This document shows positions 1 to 8,250 of a stretch of 64,000 bases of DNA, one piece after another; positions within the stretch are counted from its first letter, which is position 1, and every line of letters begins with the position of its first letter. The notes under the pieces are model-generated. The model saw only the letters and a program-made list of their open reading frames with translations. It ran no database searches and was not told the origin of the DNA. A program made the translations under genes and the position numbers. The DNA is from Zafaria ginkgonis (GTDB lineage: Bacteria > Actinomycetota > Actinomycetes > Actinomycetales > Micrococcaceae): contig NZ_BAABEO010000002.1 in assembly GCF_039540195.1 (NCBI RefSeq), forward strand, positions 1 to 64,000, written 5' to 3'.

Positions 1-2
1 TG

Positions 3-77
3 CCCCTGAACGCGACCGCCGAACTCGCAGCATTCTTCGCCCCACTGCTCACCACGGACCAGCACGCCCAGGCATAG
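3..77 (+). CDS. 3' end of an unidentified gene (partial)
   Basis: An open frame enters from the left edge and stops at TAG 75-77. The 24 visible residues end in LLTTDQHAQA and are too few to name a family. The frame is supported by GC-rich third positions and by a perfect hairpin (121-152) placed where a terminator would be expected. It could be a chance open frame. Confidence 0.4.
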   Translation, partial: PLNATAELAAFFAPLLTTDQHAQA

Positions 78-120
78 GGCGAGCACCGGCGCAGGCCAGG
101 CGGCAGGGTAGGACAGGCAG

Positions 121-152
121 CGGCACGACGGCGGGGCACCGCCGTCGTGCCG
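121..152. terminator. perfect 13-bp hairpin, likely terminator
   Basis: The arms CGGCACGACGGCG (121-133) and CGCCGTCGTGCCG (140-152) pair perfectly around a 6-nt loop. It lies between the end of the partial gene and a repeat array. There is no U-tract. The stem belongs to the ACGACGGCGG stem family seen at five other places in the window. Confidence 0.6.
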
Positions 153-160
153 CCGCCCCT

Positions 161-245
161 CACGAAAAGTGACGCGCAAGTGCGGGTGCCGCCCGAAAAG
201 TGACGCGTTTCTGCGGGTGCCCACCCGAATTGTGCGCTGTTGCCC
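161..245 (+). repeat. GAAWWnTG repeat array R1, three units
   Basis: Three units start about 31 bp apart with the boxes GAAAAGTGACGCG, GAAAAGTGACGCG and GAATTGTGCGC. The first two continue into TGCGGGTG. The array sits between two gene ends that face each other. The same three boxes, in the same order, occur on the minus strand near 4290-4376 and 8983-9069. Confidence 0.75.
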
Positions 246-301
246 CGGCGGAAGGGGGCGCCCCGCCGGAACGCGGTGCCAAGGCCGGCCCGACGGGGGC
301 C

Positions 302-511
302 TCAGGCGTCCTGTTCCACCTCTTCGAGCAGGAAGAGGCGGCGTTCCCCAATGGCGTCATCCCGCACCCACACCACGCCCAGCCCGGCGGAGGCCTCGTC
401 CACGCGTCCGTGCAGGTGGGTGCCGTGCCCGTCGCGGGCCACCACCTTGGCGCCCGGGTCCAAGCCCTCGGGCGCGGCCTCCGGCGGGAGGAAGTTGCTT
501 CTGGTCTCCAT
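302..511 (-). CDS. small hypothetical protein, 69 aa
   Basis: This short acidic protein is of a family I do not recognise. It is predicted soluble, with no signal peptide or membrane segment; the core (residues 18-60) reads like a small beta-rich domain (KVVARDGHGTH, GVVWVRDD). The start ATG at 511 has a good ribosome site (AAGGGG, about 6 nt upstream), the main reason to treat it as a gene rather than a shadow. It stands alone: array R1 lies after its stop and a 290-bp non-coding stretch lies upstream. Function unknown. Confidence 0.6.
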   Translation of the reverse strand: METRSNFLPPEAAPEGLDPGAKVVARDGHGTHLHGRVDEASAGLGVVWVRDDAIGERRLFLLEEVEQDA

Positions 512-805
512 GATCTGCCCCTTTTCCGTTCGGGTTAGGACTGGTCCTAGCCTGCCCGGGCATCGTGGTCGATGACGCCCCCATCCGCATCGATGCGACC
601 CCGCTATCGTGACTTACGCTACAGGTGTCACCGTTGCATCCACGTTGCACGCCCGGCGCGTCCGCCGGGAACCGCGCCCGGACGCAACCGCGCTTGGACG
701 CAACCGCGCTTGGACGCAGCGAGGCGGCCGAGGCCCGCAACGGGGTTCCCCGGCCGCCCCGGCCGCCATCATCCGTTCCGGTAGGCCGCCCGGAACCGTT
801 CGGCC
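512..805. other. non-coding stretch with a short tandem repeat and a possible promoter
   Basis: No gene is visible. At 680-719 a 16-bp unit, GGACGCAACCGCGCTT, is repeated two and a half times. At about 608-633 the words GTGAC and GTCAC form an inverted repeat around an A/T-containing core, upstream of the small minus-strand gene; it could be an operator, but the arms are only 5 bp. The rest looks unstructured. Confidence 0.4.
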
Positions 806-2011
806 CTAGGCGCGTGCCCCGGCGGGCAGCTCGTGGCCGAAGTGGTCCAGGGCCCAGTTGCCGTAGGCCGGTTCGGCCACGTTGACGATGTGGTTCATGC
901 CCGCGTGCATGTCCCGCCAGAAGCGCTGCAACGGCTGGTCCATCTGCAGGGAACCTCCCCCGGCGTGCAGGAACAGGTCATCGACCGCCGCCAGCGCACG
1001 GTGCGTGGCGCGGGCCTGGTTGCGGCGCACCTCCAGGCGCATGTCCAGCGGAACCACCTTGCCGGAGGCGGCGTAGTCATAGACGCGCGCGAAGTCGCCC
1101 AGGACGTGGGAGATGCTGGACTGGATGTCAGCGGCGGCCTTGCCGACCGCCTGCAGCTGGAAGGTGTCCGTGGAGGCCTTCACCCCGCCGCGCTGCACGC
1201 GGGTGGAGTTGAACGCCAGCGCCGCGCCCAGGGCGCCCTGGGCGATGGCCAGGGTGCCGGTGGCGATCGCGCCGGAAAACATCACGTGGCGCGGGATCGA
1301 GTAGAGCGGGTTGTCCAGCCCCAGCGCGCGCCCGGCGGTGCCGGCGATGATGTCATCCTGCGCGATCACCCGGTAATCGGGCACGAAGACGTCCTTGACC
1401 ACCAGGTCCTTGGACCCGGTGCCGCGCAGCCCCATCACGTCCCACGAATCCTGCAGGATCTCGTAGTCGGCGCGCGGGAGGCAGAAGTGGCGGACATCGT
1501 CCTTGTTCGGGGTGCCGTCCGGGTTGGCGACGAACCCGCCGATCATGACCCACTGGCAGTGGTCGGTGCCGGAGGAGAACTTCCAGTGCCCGTTGAAGAT
1601 GTACCCGCCCTCCACCGGACGGCCCACCCCCATCGGCGCGTACGGGGAGGCCACCCAGGTGTCCTGGTCCTGACCCCAGATCTCCTCCTGCAGGCGCAGG
1701 TCGGCCAGGGCGAGCTCATGCGGGTGCACGCCCACGACGCCGGCCACCCAGCCGGTCGCCGCGTCCGCGGAGCCGGCGGCGATCACGGCCTTCATGAAGT
1801 CCACCGGGTGCGATTCCATGCCGCCGAAGCGCTTGGGCTGGAGCATGCGCATCACCCCGGTGTCCTTGAGCCGGGAGGCAACGCCGTCGGTGAGGCGTCC
1901 GGCGTTCTCGTTGGCACGGCCGTTGGCGGCGAAGTAGTCGGCCAGCGCCTCGATGCGGGTGAGGACGTCTTCGGTCGCGGCCGCCGCGGTCTCGTTCAGG
2001 GTGTCGGTCAT
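806..2011 (-). CDS. flavin-dependent aromatic hydroxylase, HsaA-like oxygenase component
   Basis: This 401-residue protein has the acyl-CoA-dehydrogenase fold of two-component flavin monooxygenases (HsaA, PheA and p-hydroxyphenylacetate hydroxylase type). Such proteins take reduced FMN or FAD from a separate reductase and hydroxylate a phenol to a catechol. The N-terminal helical domain (RIEALADYFAANG) is followed by LLQP-type and GWVAG segments typical of the group, and the C-terminal half matches the acyl-CoA dehydrogenase type-2 domain. The start ATG at 2011 was chosen because upstream codons read as low-complexity Arg/Pro sequence. It follows the extradiol dioxygenase gene on the same strand (65 bp apart), so the two are probably co-transcribed and act in sequence. 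No flavin reductase gene is present here. The exact phenolic substrate cannot be read from the sequence. Confidence 0.8.
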   Translation of the reverse strand: MTDTLNETAAAATEDVLTRIEALADYFAANGRANENAGRLTDGVASRLKDTGVMRMLQPKRFGGMESHPVDFMKAVIAAGSADAATGWVAGVVGVHPHELALADLRLQEEIWGQDQDTWVASPYAPMGVGRPVEGGYIFNGHWKFSSGTDHCQWVMIGGFVANPDGTPNKDDVRHFCLPRADYEILQDSWDVMGLRGTGSKDLVVKDVFVPDYRVIAQDDIIAGTAGRALGLDNPLYSIPRHVMFSGAIATGTLAIAQGALGAALAFNSTRVQRGGVKASTDTFQLQAVGKAAADIQSSISHVLGDFARVYDYAASGKVVPLDMRLEVRRNQARATHRALAAVDDLFLHAGGGSLQMDQPLQRFWRDMHAGMNHIVNVAEPAYGNWALDHFGHELPAGARA

Positions 2012-2076
2012 TGTCGTATCCGTTCGTGAAATGCCCGCCGCCCGGGGGTTTGGATCCCGGCTGCGGATCGGGTGGG

Positions 2077-2991
2077 TTAGGAGTTGTCGGCGGCGTCGGC
2101 CGGATCCACCGGGACCACGCGGGAGTGGCCCCAGTAGTGGGCGGCCGAGTACCGGGTCGGGGTCCACGTGTCCTCGTCGATGGTGATGCCGCCGGTGCCG
2201 AACTCCAGGCCGAAGTTGGACGGGGTGCGGACGTAGAAGGAGACCATCTTGTCGTTGGTGTGCTTGCCCAGCGTCGAGAGGATCGGCGCGGCGTCCTCCT
2301 CCAGGACCTTGTCCCAGGCGCGGCCAATGACGTCGAGTTCGTCCACCTCCAGCATCAGGTGCCCGATCGCCGAGCCCACTCCCGGGAGCGAGGCGAAGGC
2401 GAAGGAGTGGTGGCGCTCGTTGCAGTGGGTGAACGTCAGGTCGAAGACCTCGCCGCCGATTTCGCGTTCGATGTGGTCGGAGAGCCTGAAGCCCAGGACC
2501 TCGAAGTACAGGTGGTTGTAGGCCTCCCAGTCGACGACGGACTGGAAGACGTGCCCGAGCCCGCCGGTGCCGGTGACGAAGCCGGCCCCGGCCGGGGAGA
2601 CGAACCGGTCGGTGGCCTCGCGCAGGCCGTAGTGCAGTTCCAGGGCCACCAGCCCGTCCGGGTCGGTGAACACGGCACCGGCGGTGATGCGGCGGGCCTT
2701 GGCGGCCTCCTTGTCGAGCTGCTTGACCGCGTAGCCGGCGGCCTCGACGCGGGCGGAGAGTTCGGCGAGCTCCGCGGCGCCGCCGACCTCCCAGCCAAGG
2801 ACGGAAACGCCGTCGCGGCCGGCCTTGTTGACCACCAGGCGGTATTCCTTCTGGTCAGCCCGGAACTCGAGGCGGTCGGCGGTCTTGACGGCCACCTGCA
2901 AGCCGAGCAGGCCGGCGCCGAACTCCTCCCAGGCGTCCAGGTCGGTGGTGTCGATGATGGCGTATCCAAGGCTCTTCACGGCAGCTGGCAT
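2077..2991 (-). CDS. extradiol ring-cleavage dioxygenase, BphC/HsaC type
   Basis: A 304-residue vicinal-oxygen-chelate protein with two tandem VOC domains. It would open a catechol ring next to the hydroxyls (meta cleavage) using Fe(II). The three iron ligands are in place: His147 (GLGHVFQ), His211 (IGHLMLEV) and Glu263 (GLEFGTGG), matching the His146/His210/Glu260 spacing of biphenyl-diol dioxygenase. Length is normal for the family. The start ATG at 2991 is preceded by a GGAG-like site. It is transcribed towards the hydroxylase gene and away from the hydrolase-fold gene at 3304. The substrate is probably the catechol made by the neighbouring hydroxylase. Confidence 0.85.
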   Translation of the reverse strand: MPAAVKSLGYAIIDTTDLDAWEEFGAGLLGLQVAVKTADRLEFRADQKEYRLVVNKAGRDGVSVLGWEVGGAAELAELSARVEAAGYAVKQLDKEAAKARRITAGAVFTDPDGLVALELHYGLREATDRFVSPAGAGFVTGTGGLGHVFQSVVDWEAYNHLYFEVLGFRLSDHIEREIGGEVFDLTFTHCNERHHSFAFASLPGVGSAIGHLMLEVDELDVIGRAWDKVLEEDAAPILSTLGKHTNDKMVSFYVRTPSNFGLEFGTGGITIDEDTWTPTRYSAAHYWGHSRVVPVDPADAADNS

Positions 2992-3303
2992 GGGGCTTGT
3001 CTCTCCTTCGTGCGGGGATTCCGGCGGATCCCCCGCCGGGCTTCTGGAGCCCCGCCCGCCGGACCGGGGTCCGCGGCGGTGAGGCACATCACCATTGGGC
3101 CCCCGATTTGCCCTTGCCGGAACCAAATCGTTCCAAATCCCAGAACGGCCCCCACCACCGGCCCGGGGCCGGAATCGCGGCGTCCGGCGGCCGTTTCACG
3201 TCACGGAACGCTTTGCGCGGTCCCCGTCCCCGCGTGGCATACGGTCAACACAATTCGCTCCCGGAGCGCTCCCGCGCCCCGGCACACCGTTGGAAAGGAC
3301 CCC
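2992..3303. promoter_or_regulatory. divergent control region of the meta-cleavage cluster
   Basis: These 312 bp separate two divergent genes and must hold both promoters. GGAAC (3119-3123) and GTTCC (3130-3134) form an inverted repeat with a 6-nt A/T-rich centre, a plausible operator. No regulator gene is adjacent. The rest is GC-rich without an obvious hairpin. Confidence 0.45.
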
Positions 3304-4092
3304 ATGATCCACGTCGACGAGGCCGGCTCCGGCCCCGCCCTGCTGCTGCTGCACGGGGCCGCTCCGGGAGCCACCGGCAAGGCCAACTTCGGCCAGAACC
3401 TGGACGGCTTCTCCCGCACCTTCCGCACGCTCATCGCCGACCTTCCCGGCCACGGCGCCTCCGACTCCCTGCCGGCCGACGGCGGCCCGCAGTACCGGCG
3501 GCTGGCCGCGGCCTTCGACGCGGACCTCGAAGCCCGCGGCATCGAGAAGGTGCACGTTGTGGGCATGGCCACCGGTGGCGCCGTCGCCGTCGCCCTGGCC
3601 GCGCTGTTCCCCGAGCGCGTGGGCAAGGTGGTCCTGGTGGGTCCTCCCGGCAGCCGCGCGCACCTCTCCCCCGCACCCTCCGAGGGCATCAAAGCGATTC
3701 AGGCCTACAACCGCGGCAGCGGTCCCAGCCGGGAAAAGATGCGCGCCTACCTGGAACTGACCGTCCACGATCCGGGCCTGATCACCGAGGAGATCCTGGA
3801 CGAACGCTACAACGAGAGCGTGCGCCGGCTGGGCCTGGACGGCCAGCAGAGCATCGGCGCCACCGCGCCGGGCCGCGAGGACGTGCTGGCCTACCTGCCC
3901 GAGGTGGCCGCCGAGACGCTGGTGGTCTGGGGCCGCGGCAACCGCCTGCAGGGCGTCGAGGGCGCCTTCCAGTTCCTCTCCGGCCTGCCGCGCGCCGAGG
4001 CGCACATCTACGACGACGCCGGCCTTTGGGTTCCGTTCGAGAAGAAGGACCACTTCGAGCACCTGGTCACCGGCTTCCTCACCCGCTCCTAG
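3304..4092 (+). CDS. alpha/beta-hydrolase-fold protein lacking the catalytic triad
   Basis: This 262-residue protein aligns by eye along its length with meta-cleavage-product hydrolases (BphD/HsaD type): LLLLHGAAPGA oxyanion segment near 13-23, ADLPGHG at 45-51, nucleophile elbow at 87-92, and the final helix to 262. All three catalytic residues are replaced: the elbow reads GMATGG, putting Ala89 where Ser belongs; VVWGRGNRL has Asn213 in place of Asp; AGLWVPFE has Leu241 in place of His. The codons are unambiguous (gcc, aac, ctt). The frame is otherwise intact with no stops, so this is probably a maintained pseudoenzyme or an enzyme with different chemistry, not a decayed gene. It is divergent from the dioxygenase, which fits a role with ring-cleavage products, for example binding or non-hydrolytic conversion. 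Confidence 0.8.
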   Translation: MIHVDEAGSGPALLLLHGAAPGATGKANFGQNLDGFSRTFRTLIADLPGHGASDSLPADGGPQYRRLAAAFDADLEARGIEKVHVVGMATGGAVAVALAALFPERVGKVVLVGPPGSRAHLSPAPSEGIKAIQAYNRGSGPSREKMRAYLELTVHDPGLITEEILDERYNESVRRLGLDGQQSIGATAPGREDVLAYLPEVAAETLVVWGRGNRLQGVEGAFQFLSGLPRAEAHIYDDAGLWVPFEKKDHFEHLVTGFLTRS

Positions 4093-4150
4093 CCCGTTTC
4101 ACCCGCCGCATCCACCCGTCCATCCGCAGCCCGGACGGCCGCCCCATCCG

Positions 4151-4376
4151 CAGGATTTTGCTACCTCCGGGGCAGCCCTCCCGGAATCTTGCTCGCTTGG
4201 AGCCGGTGTTTCCGAAATAATGCGCGACGCCGGAAGGCCGGTTCCGTAGCCACGGAACCGGCCTTCCGGCGTCGTTCTGCTGTTCGTCGCGCACCCGGCG
4301 CACAATTCGAGCCGGCACCCGCACAAACACGCCACTTTTCGGGAAGGGACCCGCACTTACGCAGCACTTTTCCGCG
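4151..4376. repeat. 226-bp intergenic repeat, copy 1 (array R2)
   Basis: This block and 8844-9069 differ at only two positions that I can see. Each has three units on the plus strand (boxes GGATTTTG, GGAATCTTG, GAAATAATG), a perfect 22-bp hairpin, then three units on the minus strand (boxes GAAAAGTG, GAAAAGTG, GAATTGTG). It lies between the hydrolase-fold gene and the FUSC gene. Confidence 0.9.
4226..4273. terminator. perfect 22-bp hairpin inside repeat copy 1
   Basis: The arm starting GACGCCGGAAGGCCGG (4226-4247) pairs perfectly with 4252-4273 around the loop AGCC. TTCTG follows, so it may terminate transcription from the hydrolase-fold gene. The same hairpin occurs at 8919-8966. Confidence 0.6.
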
Positions 4377-4486
4377 CGAGGCGAGGCGGCGTGACGCTGC
4401 CTACAGGACGGGTCCGCGGGGCTGCGCCGGCGGTAAATTGGGTGCCAGAGAACCGTCCCGGGACGGCGCGGAGGACCGGAAGGGCG

Positions 4487-5536
4487 GTGGCAACCTTGCA
4501 GAGCGCACTGACCCATGCCCGGGCCCTGTTTGCCCTGGCCCCGGCGCAGAACGACCACCTGGCCGCGTTCCGGGTGGCGCTAAGCGTGGCCGTTCCCTCC
4601 CTCGCCCTGCTGCTCCTGGGCCGGACGGATCTGATCATCTACGCCGTGTTCGGGGCCTTCACGGCGATGTACGGCAGGGCCGAATCCCACCAGCTGCGCC
4701 TGAGGCACCAGCTGCAGGCGGCCTGCCTCCTGCTGGCCGGGGTGGGAACGGGCATCCTGCTCTCCGCCCAGCGCGTGGACCCCTGGGCCCTGGTGGCAAC
4801 CGAGGCGGCCTTCGCCGCGCTGGCCTCCCTGGGAGCCGACCGCGCGGGGCTGCGGCCGGCCGGACCGTTCTTCAGCATCTTCGCCCTCGGCGCCTGCGCC
4901 TCGGTCCCCCTCAGCGTCGCCCCCGGGGCTGCCCTGCTGATCGCCGCCGGCTCTGCGGCGTTTTCGGTCCTGGTGGGATGCGCCGGATGGGCCCGCACGC
5001 GCCGGTGGGCGCCGGGAGCGGCCCGGCAGGTTCCCCCGTTGCGCGGCCCGCGACTGGCCGCCGCGACGACCCAGGCCTCCCGCTACCTGGTGGCCGTCGC
5101 GGCCGCCGGCACCATCGGACTGCTGGCCGGCATCGGGCATCCGCACTGGGCCATGGCCGCGGCGGCGGTGCCGCTGGCCGTCGAGGGAACCACGCGCCGG
5201 GTCTACCGCGGCATCCACCGGATCCTGGGCACCTTCGCGGGGCTCGGCGTGACCGCGATCGTCCTGTTCGCGGACCCGGGCGCCACCGTCCTGGCGCTGC
5301 TGGTCATCGCGTTCCAGTTCCCCACCGAGCTGTACATGGCCCGCCACTACGGCCTGGCCCTGGTCTTCTTCACGCCCCTGATCCTGATCATGACGCAGCT
5401 GGCCGCTCCCGCCGATCCGGGATCCCTGATCATGGACCGCGGCCTGGAAACGCTCCTGGGGGCATTGGCGGGAATCGCCACCGCCCTGGTCCTCAAAGGC
5501 CCCCGCAACCGAACCGGGACCGGAGCGCACGCCTAG
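4487..5536 (+). CDS. FUSC-family membrane protein (aromatic acid exporter type)
   Basis: A protein of about 349 residues with two blocks of hydrophobic helices (roughly residues 30-145 and 205-330), the pattern of the fusaric-acid-resistance/YccS-like family. Members are linked to export of aromatic carboxylic acids; the substrate here is unknown, but a location among aromatic catabolic genes fits. I chose GTG 4487 (MATLQSAL) because family proteins start close to the LFALAPAQNDHLAAFRVAL segment. The frame stays open back to a GTG at 4391, directly after repeat copy 1, so the start is uncertain. The stop codon overlaps that of the convergent modC gene (CTAG). Confidence 0.75.
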   Translation: MATLQSALTHARALFALAPAQNDHLAAFRVALSVAVPSLALLLLGRTDLIIYAVFGAFTAMYGRAESHQLRLRHQLQAACLLLAGVGTGILLSAQRVDPWALVATEAAFAALASLGADRAGLRPAGPFFSIFALGACASVPLSVAPGAALLIAAGSAAFSVLVGCAGWARTRRWAPGAARQVPPLRGPRLAAATTQASRYLVAVAAAGTIGLLAGIGHPHWAMAAAAVPLAVEGTTRRVYRGIHRILGTFAGLGVTAIVLFADPGATVLALLVIAFQFPTELYMARHYGLALVFFTPLILIMTQLAAPADPGSLIMDRGLETLLGALAGIATALVLKGPRNRTGTGAHA

Positions 5537-6582
5537 GACGGATGGACGCCGATGGCGGCGGCCTTGATGACGAAGTGGACGGCCATTCCGGGGGCGAGGC
5601 CAAGGTCGGCCGACGCGGACGGGGTGATGTCTGCGGCCAGGCCCCCGGCGCGCACGCGGATCTGGTCGCCGTGCGGTTCCAGGTCCGTGATGGTCACCGG
5701 GAACGAGTTCCGGGGGCTGCCGTGCTCCTCGGTGAGGAACACGGACACCGCGGAGGGCGGAAAGACCGCCACGGCGTCCTGGCCGGGGCCAACGGTGTCG
5801 TCCAGGCGGCCCGCCACGGCCCAGCCCTGGGCGGTGGTGAGGCCGGCCGCGGTGGCGGTACCGGCCATGAGGTTCAGTCCGGCCAGGCCGGCGGCGAACC
5901 GGCTGCGGGGTTTTTCCAGGACTTCGCGGGTGGGGCCCGCCTCGCTGATCCGCCCGTCCTCGAGGACGATCACCCTGTCTGCCAGCATGAGGGCGTCCAA
6001 GATGTCGTGGGTGATGATGATGGCCCGGCGGCCGGCGAGGACGCGTTTGAGGAGCCGCCGAAGCAGCGGGGCCGCATGGATGTCCAGGGCGGCCATCGGC
6101 TCGTCGAGCAACAGCAGCTCGGGATCCGCGGCCAGGGCGCGGGCCACGGCAACGCGCTGGGCCTGCCCGCCGGAGAGCTGTCCGGGCCGCCGTGCGGCGA
6201 GGGATCCGGCGTCGACCTCGTCGAGCCAGCGCCGTGCCGTTTCCCGGGCGGCGGGGCGGGAGGCGCCGGCGCTGCGGGGCCCGAACGCCACGTTGTCCAG
6301 GGTGCTGAGGTGCGGGAACAGGAGCGCCTCCTGGGCCAGCAGGGCCGTGCCCCGGGCATGCGGAGCCGTCCATAGGTTCCTGCCGGCCGCCAGGTCGAAG
6401 AGGACCTTGTCGCCGATGGATGCCTTGCCGGCGTCGGGGCGCAGCAGGCCGGCGATGATCGCCAACAACGTCGACTTGCCCGCACCGTTGGGTCCAAGGA
6501 CGGCAAGGGTCTCGTCCGGTCCGACGCTGAGGGAGACGTCGAAGCCGCGTGCGGCAAGGGTTGCGTCCAGCTGGAAGGTCAC
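5533..6582 (-). CDS. modC: molybdate ABC transporter ATP-binding protein
   Basis: This 349-residue ATPase would power molybdate (or tungstate) import. Visible motifs: Walker A GPNGAGKST (30-38), ABC signature LSGGQAQR (136-143), Walker B LLLLDEP (156-162), switch ITHD, and a C-terminal TOBE-like oxyanion-binding domain (about 285-345) characteristic of ModC. The GTG start overlaps the modB stop as GTGA. It is the last gene of the regulator-modA-modB-modC operon. It shares a CTAG stop-stop overlap with the FUSC gene running the other way, leaving no room for a terminator between them. Confidence 0.88.
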   Translation of the reverse strand: MTFQLDATLAARGFDVSLSVGPDETLAVLGPNGAGKSTLLAIIAGLLRPDAGKASIGDKVLFDLAAGRNLWTAPHARGTALLAQEALLFPHLSTLDNVAFGPRSAGASRPAARETARRWLDEVDAGSLAARRPGQLSGGQAQRVAVARALAADPELLLLDEPMAALDIHAAPLLRRLLKRVLAGRRAIIITHDILDALMLADRVIVLEDGRISEAGPTREVLEKPRSRFAAGLAGLNLMAGTATAAGLTTAQGWAVAGRLDDTVGPGQDAVAVFPPSAVSVFLTEEHGSPRNSFPVTITDLEPHGDQIRVRAGGLAADITPSASADLGLAPGMAVHFVIKAAAIGVHPS

Positions 6583-7445
6583 CGCAGCGTCCTTTCCGGT
6601 GCCGGACTTTCTTGGGCCGGACTTTCCGGTGCGGGCCTGGCCCGCGCCGGGGCTGGGCGGGGGCCCCGGTAGGCGAGTCCGACGACGGCGACGGCCACGG
6701 CGACCAGGACCAGGGAGAGCGCGACGGCGGCGTCGGCGTCGGTTTCGCGCTGCAGGTAGATCTCCAGCGGCAGGGTCCGTGTGACGCCCTGAAGGCTGCC
6801 GGCGAAGGTGAGCGTCGCCCCGAATTCACCCAGGCAGCGGGCGAAGGAGAGCACGGCGCCCGAGGCAAGTCCGGGCAGGACGAGCGGAATGCTGACGCGG
6901 CGCAGCACGGTGGTCGGCCGCGCGCCGAGCGTGGCGGCCACCGCCTCGTACTTGGTGCCGGCCGTGCGCAGGGCTCCTTCGAGGCTGACGACCAGGAAGG
7001 GCAGGGCGACGAACGTTTGGGCGAGAACGACGGCGGTGGTGGAGAAGGCGATCTGGATGCCCGCCACCTCGAGGCTGCGCCCCAGGAGTCCTTGGCGGCC
7101 GAAGGTGTAGAGCAGCGCGATGCCGCCAACCACCGGTGGCAGCACGAGGGGCAGGAGCACGAACGCGCGCAGCAGGCGCTGGCCCGGAAAGCTGCCGCGG
7201 GCCAGCACGAGCGCCAGCGGCACGCCGAGGACGACGCAGAGCGCCGTGCTGGCCGCGGAGGTGCGCAGGCTCAGGCCCAGGGCGGTAAGGGATGACTCCG
7301 AGGTGATCAGGGGAAAGAACTGGGCCCAATTGACCTTGGCCACCATGGCCGCCAGCGGCAGCAGGACGAAGAGTCCGCCTGCTGCCGCGAGGGCGTAGAT
7401 CCAGGGCGGGATGCCGGTGTATCCGGTTCCGCGGTGTGGCGCCAT
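6579..7445 (-). CDS. modB: molybdate ABC transporter permease
   Basis: A membrane permease of 288 residues with about six helices. The EAVAATLGA-type coupling loop occurs mid-protein (YEAVAATLGARPTTVLRRVSIPLVLPGL), which docks to the ATPase. The start ATG at 7445 (MAPHRGTGYTG) is 7 nt after the modA stop and has the ribosome site TAGGGA; upstream in-frame codons would run into modA. It pairs with ModC and receives molybdate from ModA. Confidence 0.87.
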   Translation of the reverse strand: MAPHRGTGYTGIPPWIYALAAAGGLFVLLPLAAMVAKVNWAQFFPLITSESSLTALGLSLRTSAASTALCVVLGVPLALVLARGSFPGQRLLRAFVLLPLVLPPVVGGIALLYTFGRQGLLGRSLEVAGIQIAFSTTAVVLAQTFVALPFLVVSLEGALRTAGTKYEAVAATLGARPTTVLRRVSIPLVLPGLASGAVLSFARCLGEFGATLTFAGSLQGVTRTLPLEIYLQRETDADAAVALSLVLVAVAVAVVGLAYRGPRPAPARARPAPESPAQESPAPERTLR

Positions 7446-7452
7446 GCCGTCC

Positions 7453-8250
7453 CTACGGGGCGCCGAAGCCGGCATCGGCCAGGACCTTCTGGCCCTCGCT
7501 GCCGGTGACCGCGTCAATGAAGGCCTCCGCCAGTTCCTTGTTCTCGCTGGTGCCGACGGTTCCGATCGGGTAGGTGTTCACGGCCTGGCCGGACTCGGGG
7601 AACTCGATGCCCTTGACCTTGTTGCCGGCGGCCTTGACGTCGGTGACGTAGACCAGGCCGGCGTCCGCTTCGCCGGAGGTGACCTTGCCGAGCACGTCGG
7701 TGACGGAGGATTCCTCGCTGACCGGGGTCAGGATGGTGCCGGTGGCCTGCTCGACGGTTTCGGTCGCGGCACCGCAGGGCACCTGCGGGGCGCAGACGAC
7801 GACCTTCACGTCCGGCTTGGCCAGGTCGGCGAAGGAGGCGATCGAGGCGGGGTTGGCCGGCGGGACCGCGATCTCCAGAACGTTGGTCGCGAAGTTGGCC
7901 GGCGTCCCTTCGATGAGCTGCGCGTCGGTGAGCTTGTCCATGTTCTTGGTGTCCGCCGAGGCGAACACGTCCGCCGGCGCGCCCTGGCTGATCTGGGTGA
8001 CCAGGTCCGAGGATCCCGCGAAGTTCAGCGTGACCTTGGTGCCGGGGTGGTCGGCCTCGAAGCCGGCGGCGATTTCGGTGAAGGTGTCCTTCAGGGACGC
8101 GGCGGCGAACACGGTCACCGTGCCGGAGAGCCCGGACGTCGCGGAAGGGCTTTCGCTTGCGCCGGGCGTGCCGGAGCCGCAGCCTGCCAGGCCTGCCGCC
8201 AGGGCGCCGGCGACTAGCAGGGCCGCGATGTTCGTGCGGGTAACCCTCAT
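7453..8250 (-). CDS. modA: molybdate-binding lipoprotein
   Basis: A 265-residue substrate-binding protein with a lipoprotein signal (LAAGLAGC, lipid-bearing Cys24), then a Ser-rich linker and a two-lobed type-2 binding fold. Family features are TVFAAASLKDTFTEIAAGFE, NFAGSSDLVTQISQGAPADVFASAD and the C-terminal GLVYVTDVKAAG; the serine in AASL and the GSS stretch are typical molybdate contacts in ModA. It is anchored to the outer face of the membrane. Its ATG overlaps the stop of the upstream regulator (ATGA), so the two are translated together. Confidence 0.9.
   Translation of the reverse strand: MRVTRTNIAALLVAGALAAGLAGCGSGTPGASESPSATSGLSGTVTVFAAASLKDTFTEIAAGFEADHPGTKVTLNFAGSSDLVTQISQGAPADVFASADTKNMDKLTDAQLIEGTPANFATNVLEIAVPPANPASIASFADLAKPDVKVVVCAPQVPCGAATETVEQATGTILTPVSEESSVTDVLGKVTSGEADAGLVYVTDVKAAGNKVKGIEFPESGQAVNTYPIGTVGTSENKELAEAFIDAVTGSEGQKVLADAGFGAP

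Noticed and set aside
2011..4092. Very long plus-strand open frame through the dioxygenase gene
   Set aside because: It is an antisense shadow; only the part from 3304 has a start, ribosome site and family match.
3304..4092. Frameshifted or sequencing-damaged hydrolase gene
   Set aside because: The frame is intact from start to stop, and each missing triad residue sits in otherwise well-conserved surroundings.
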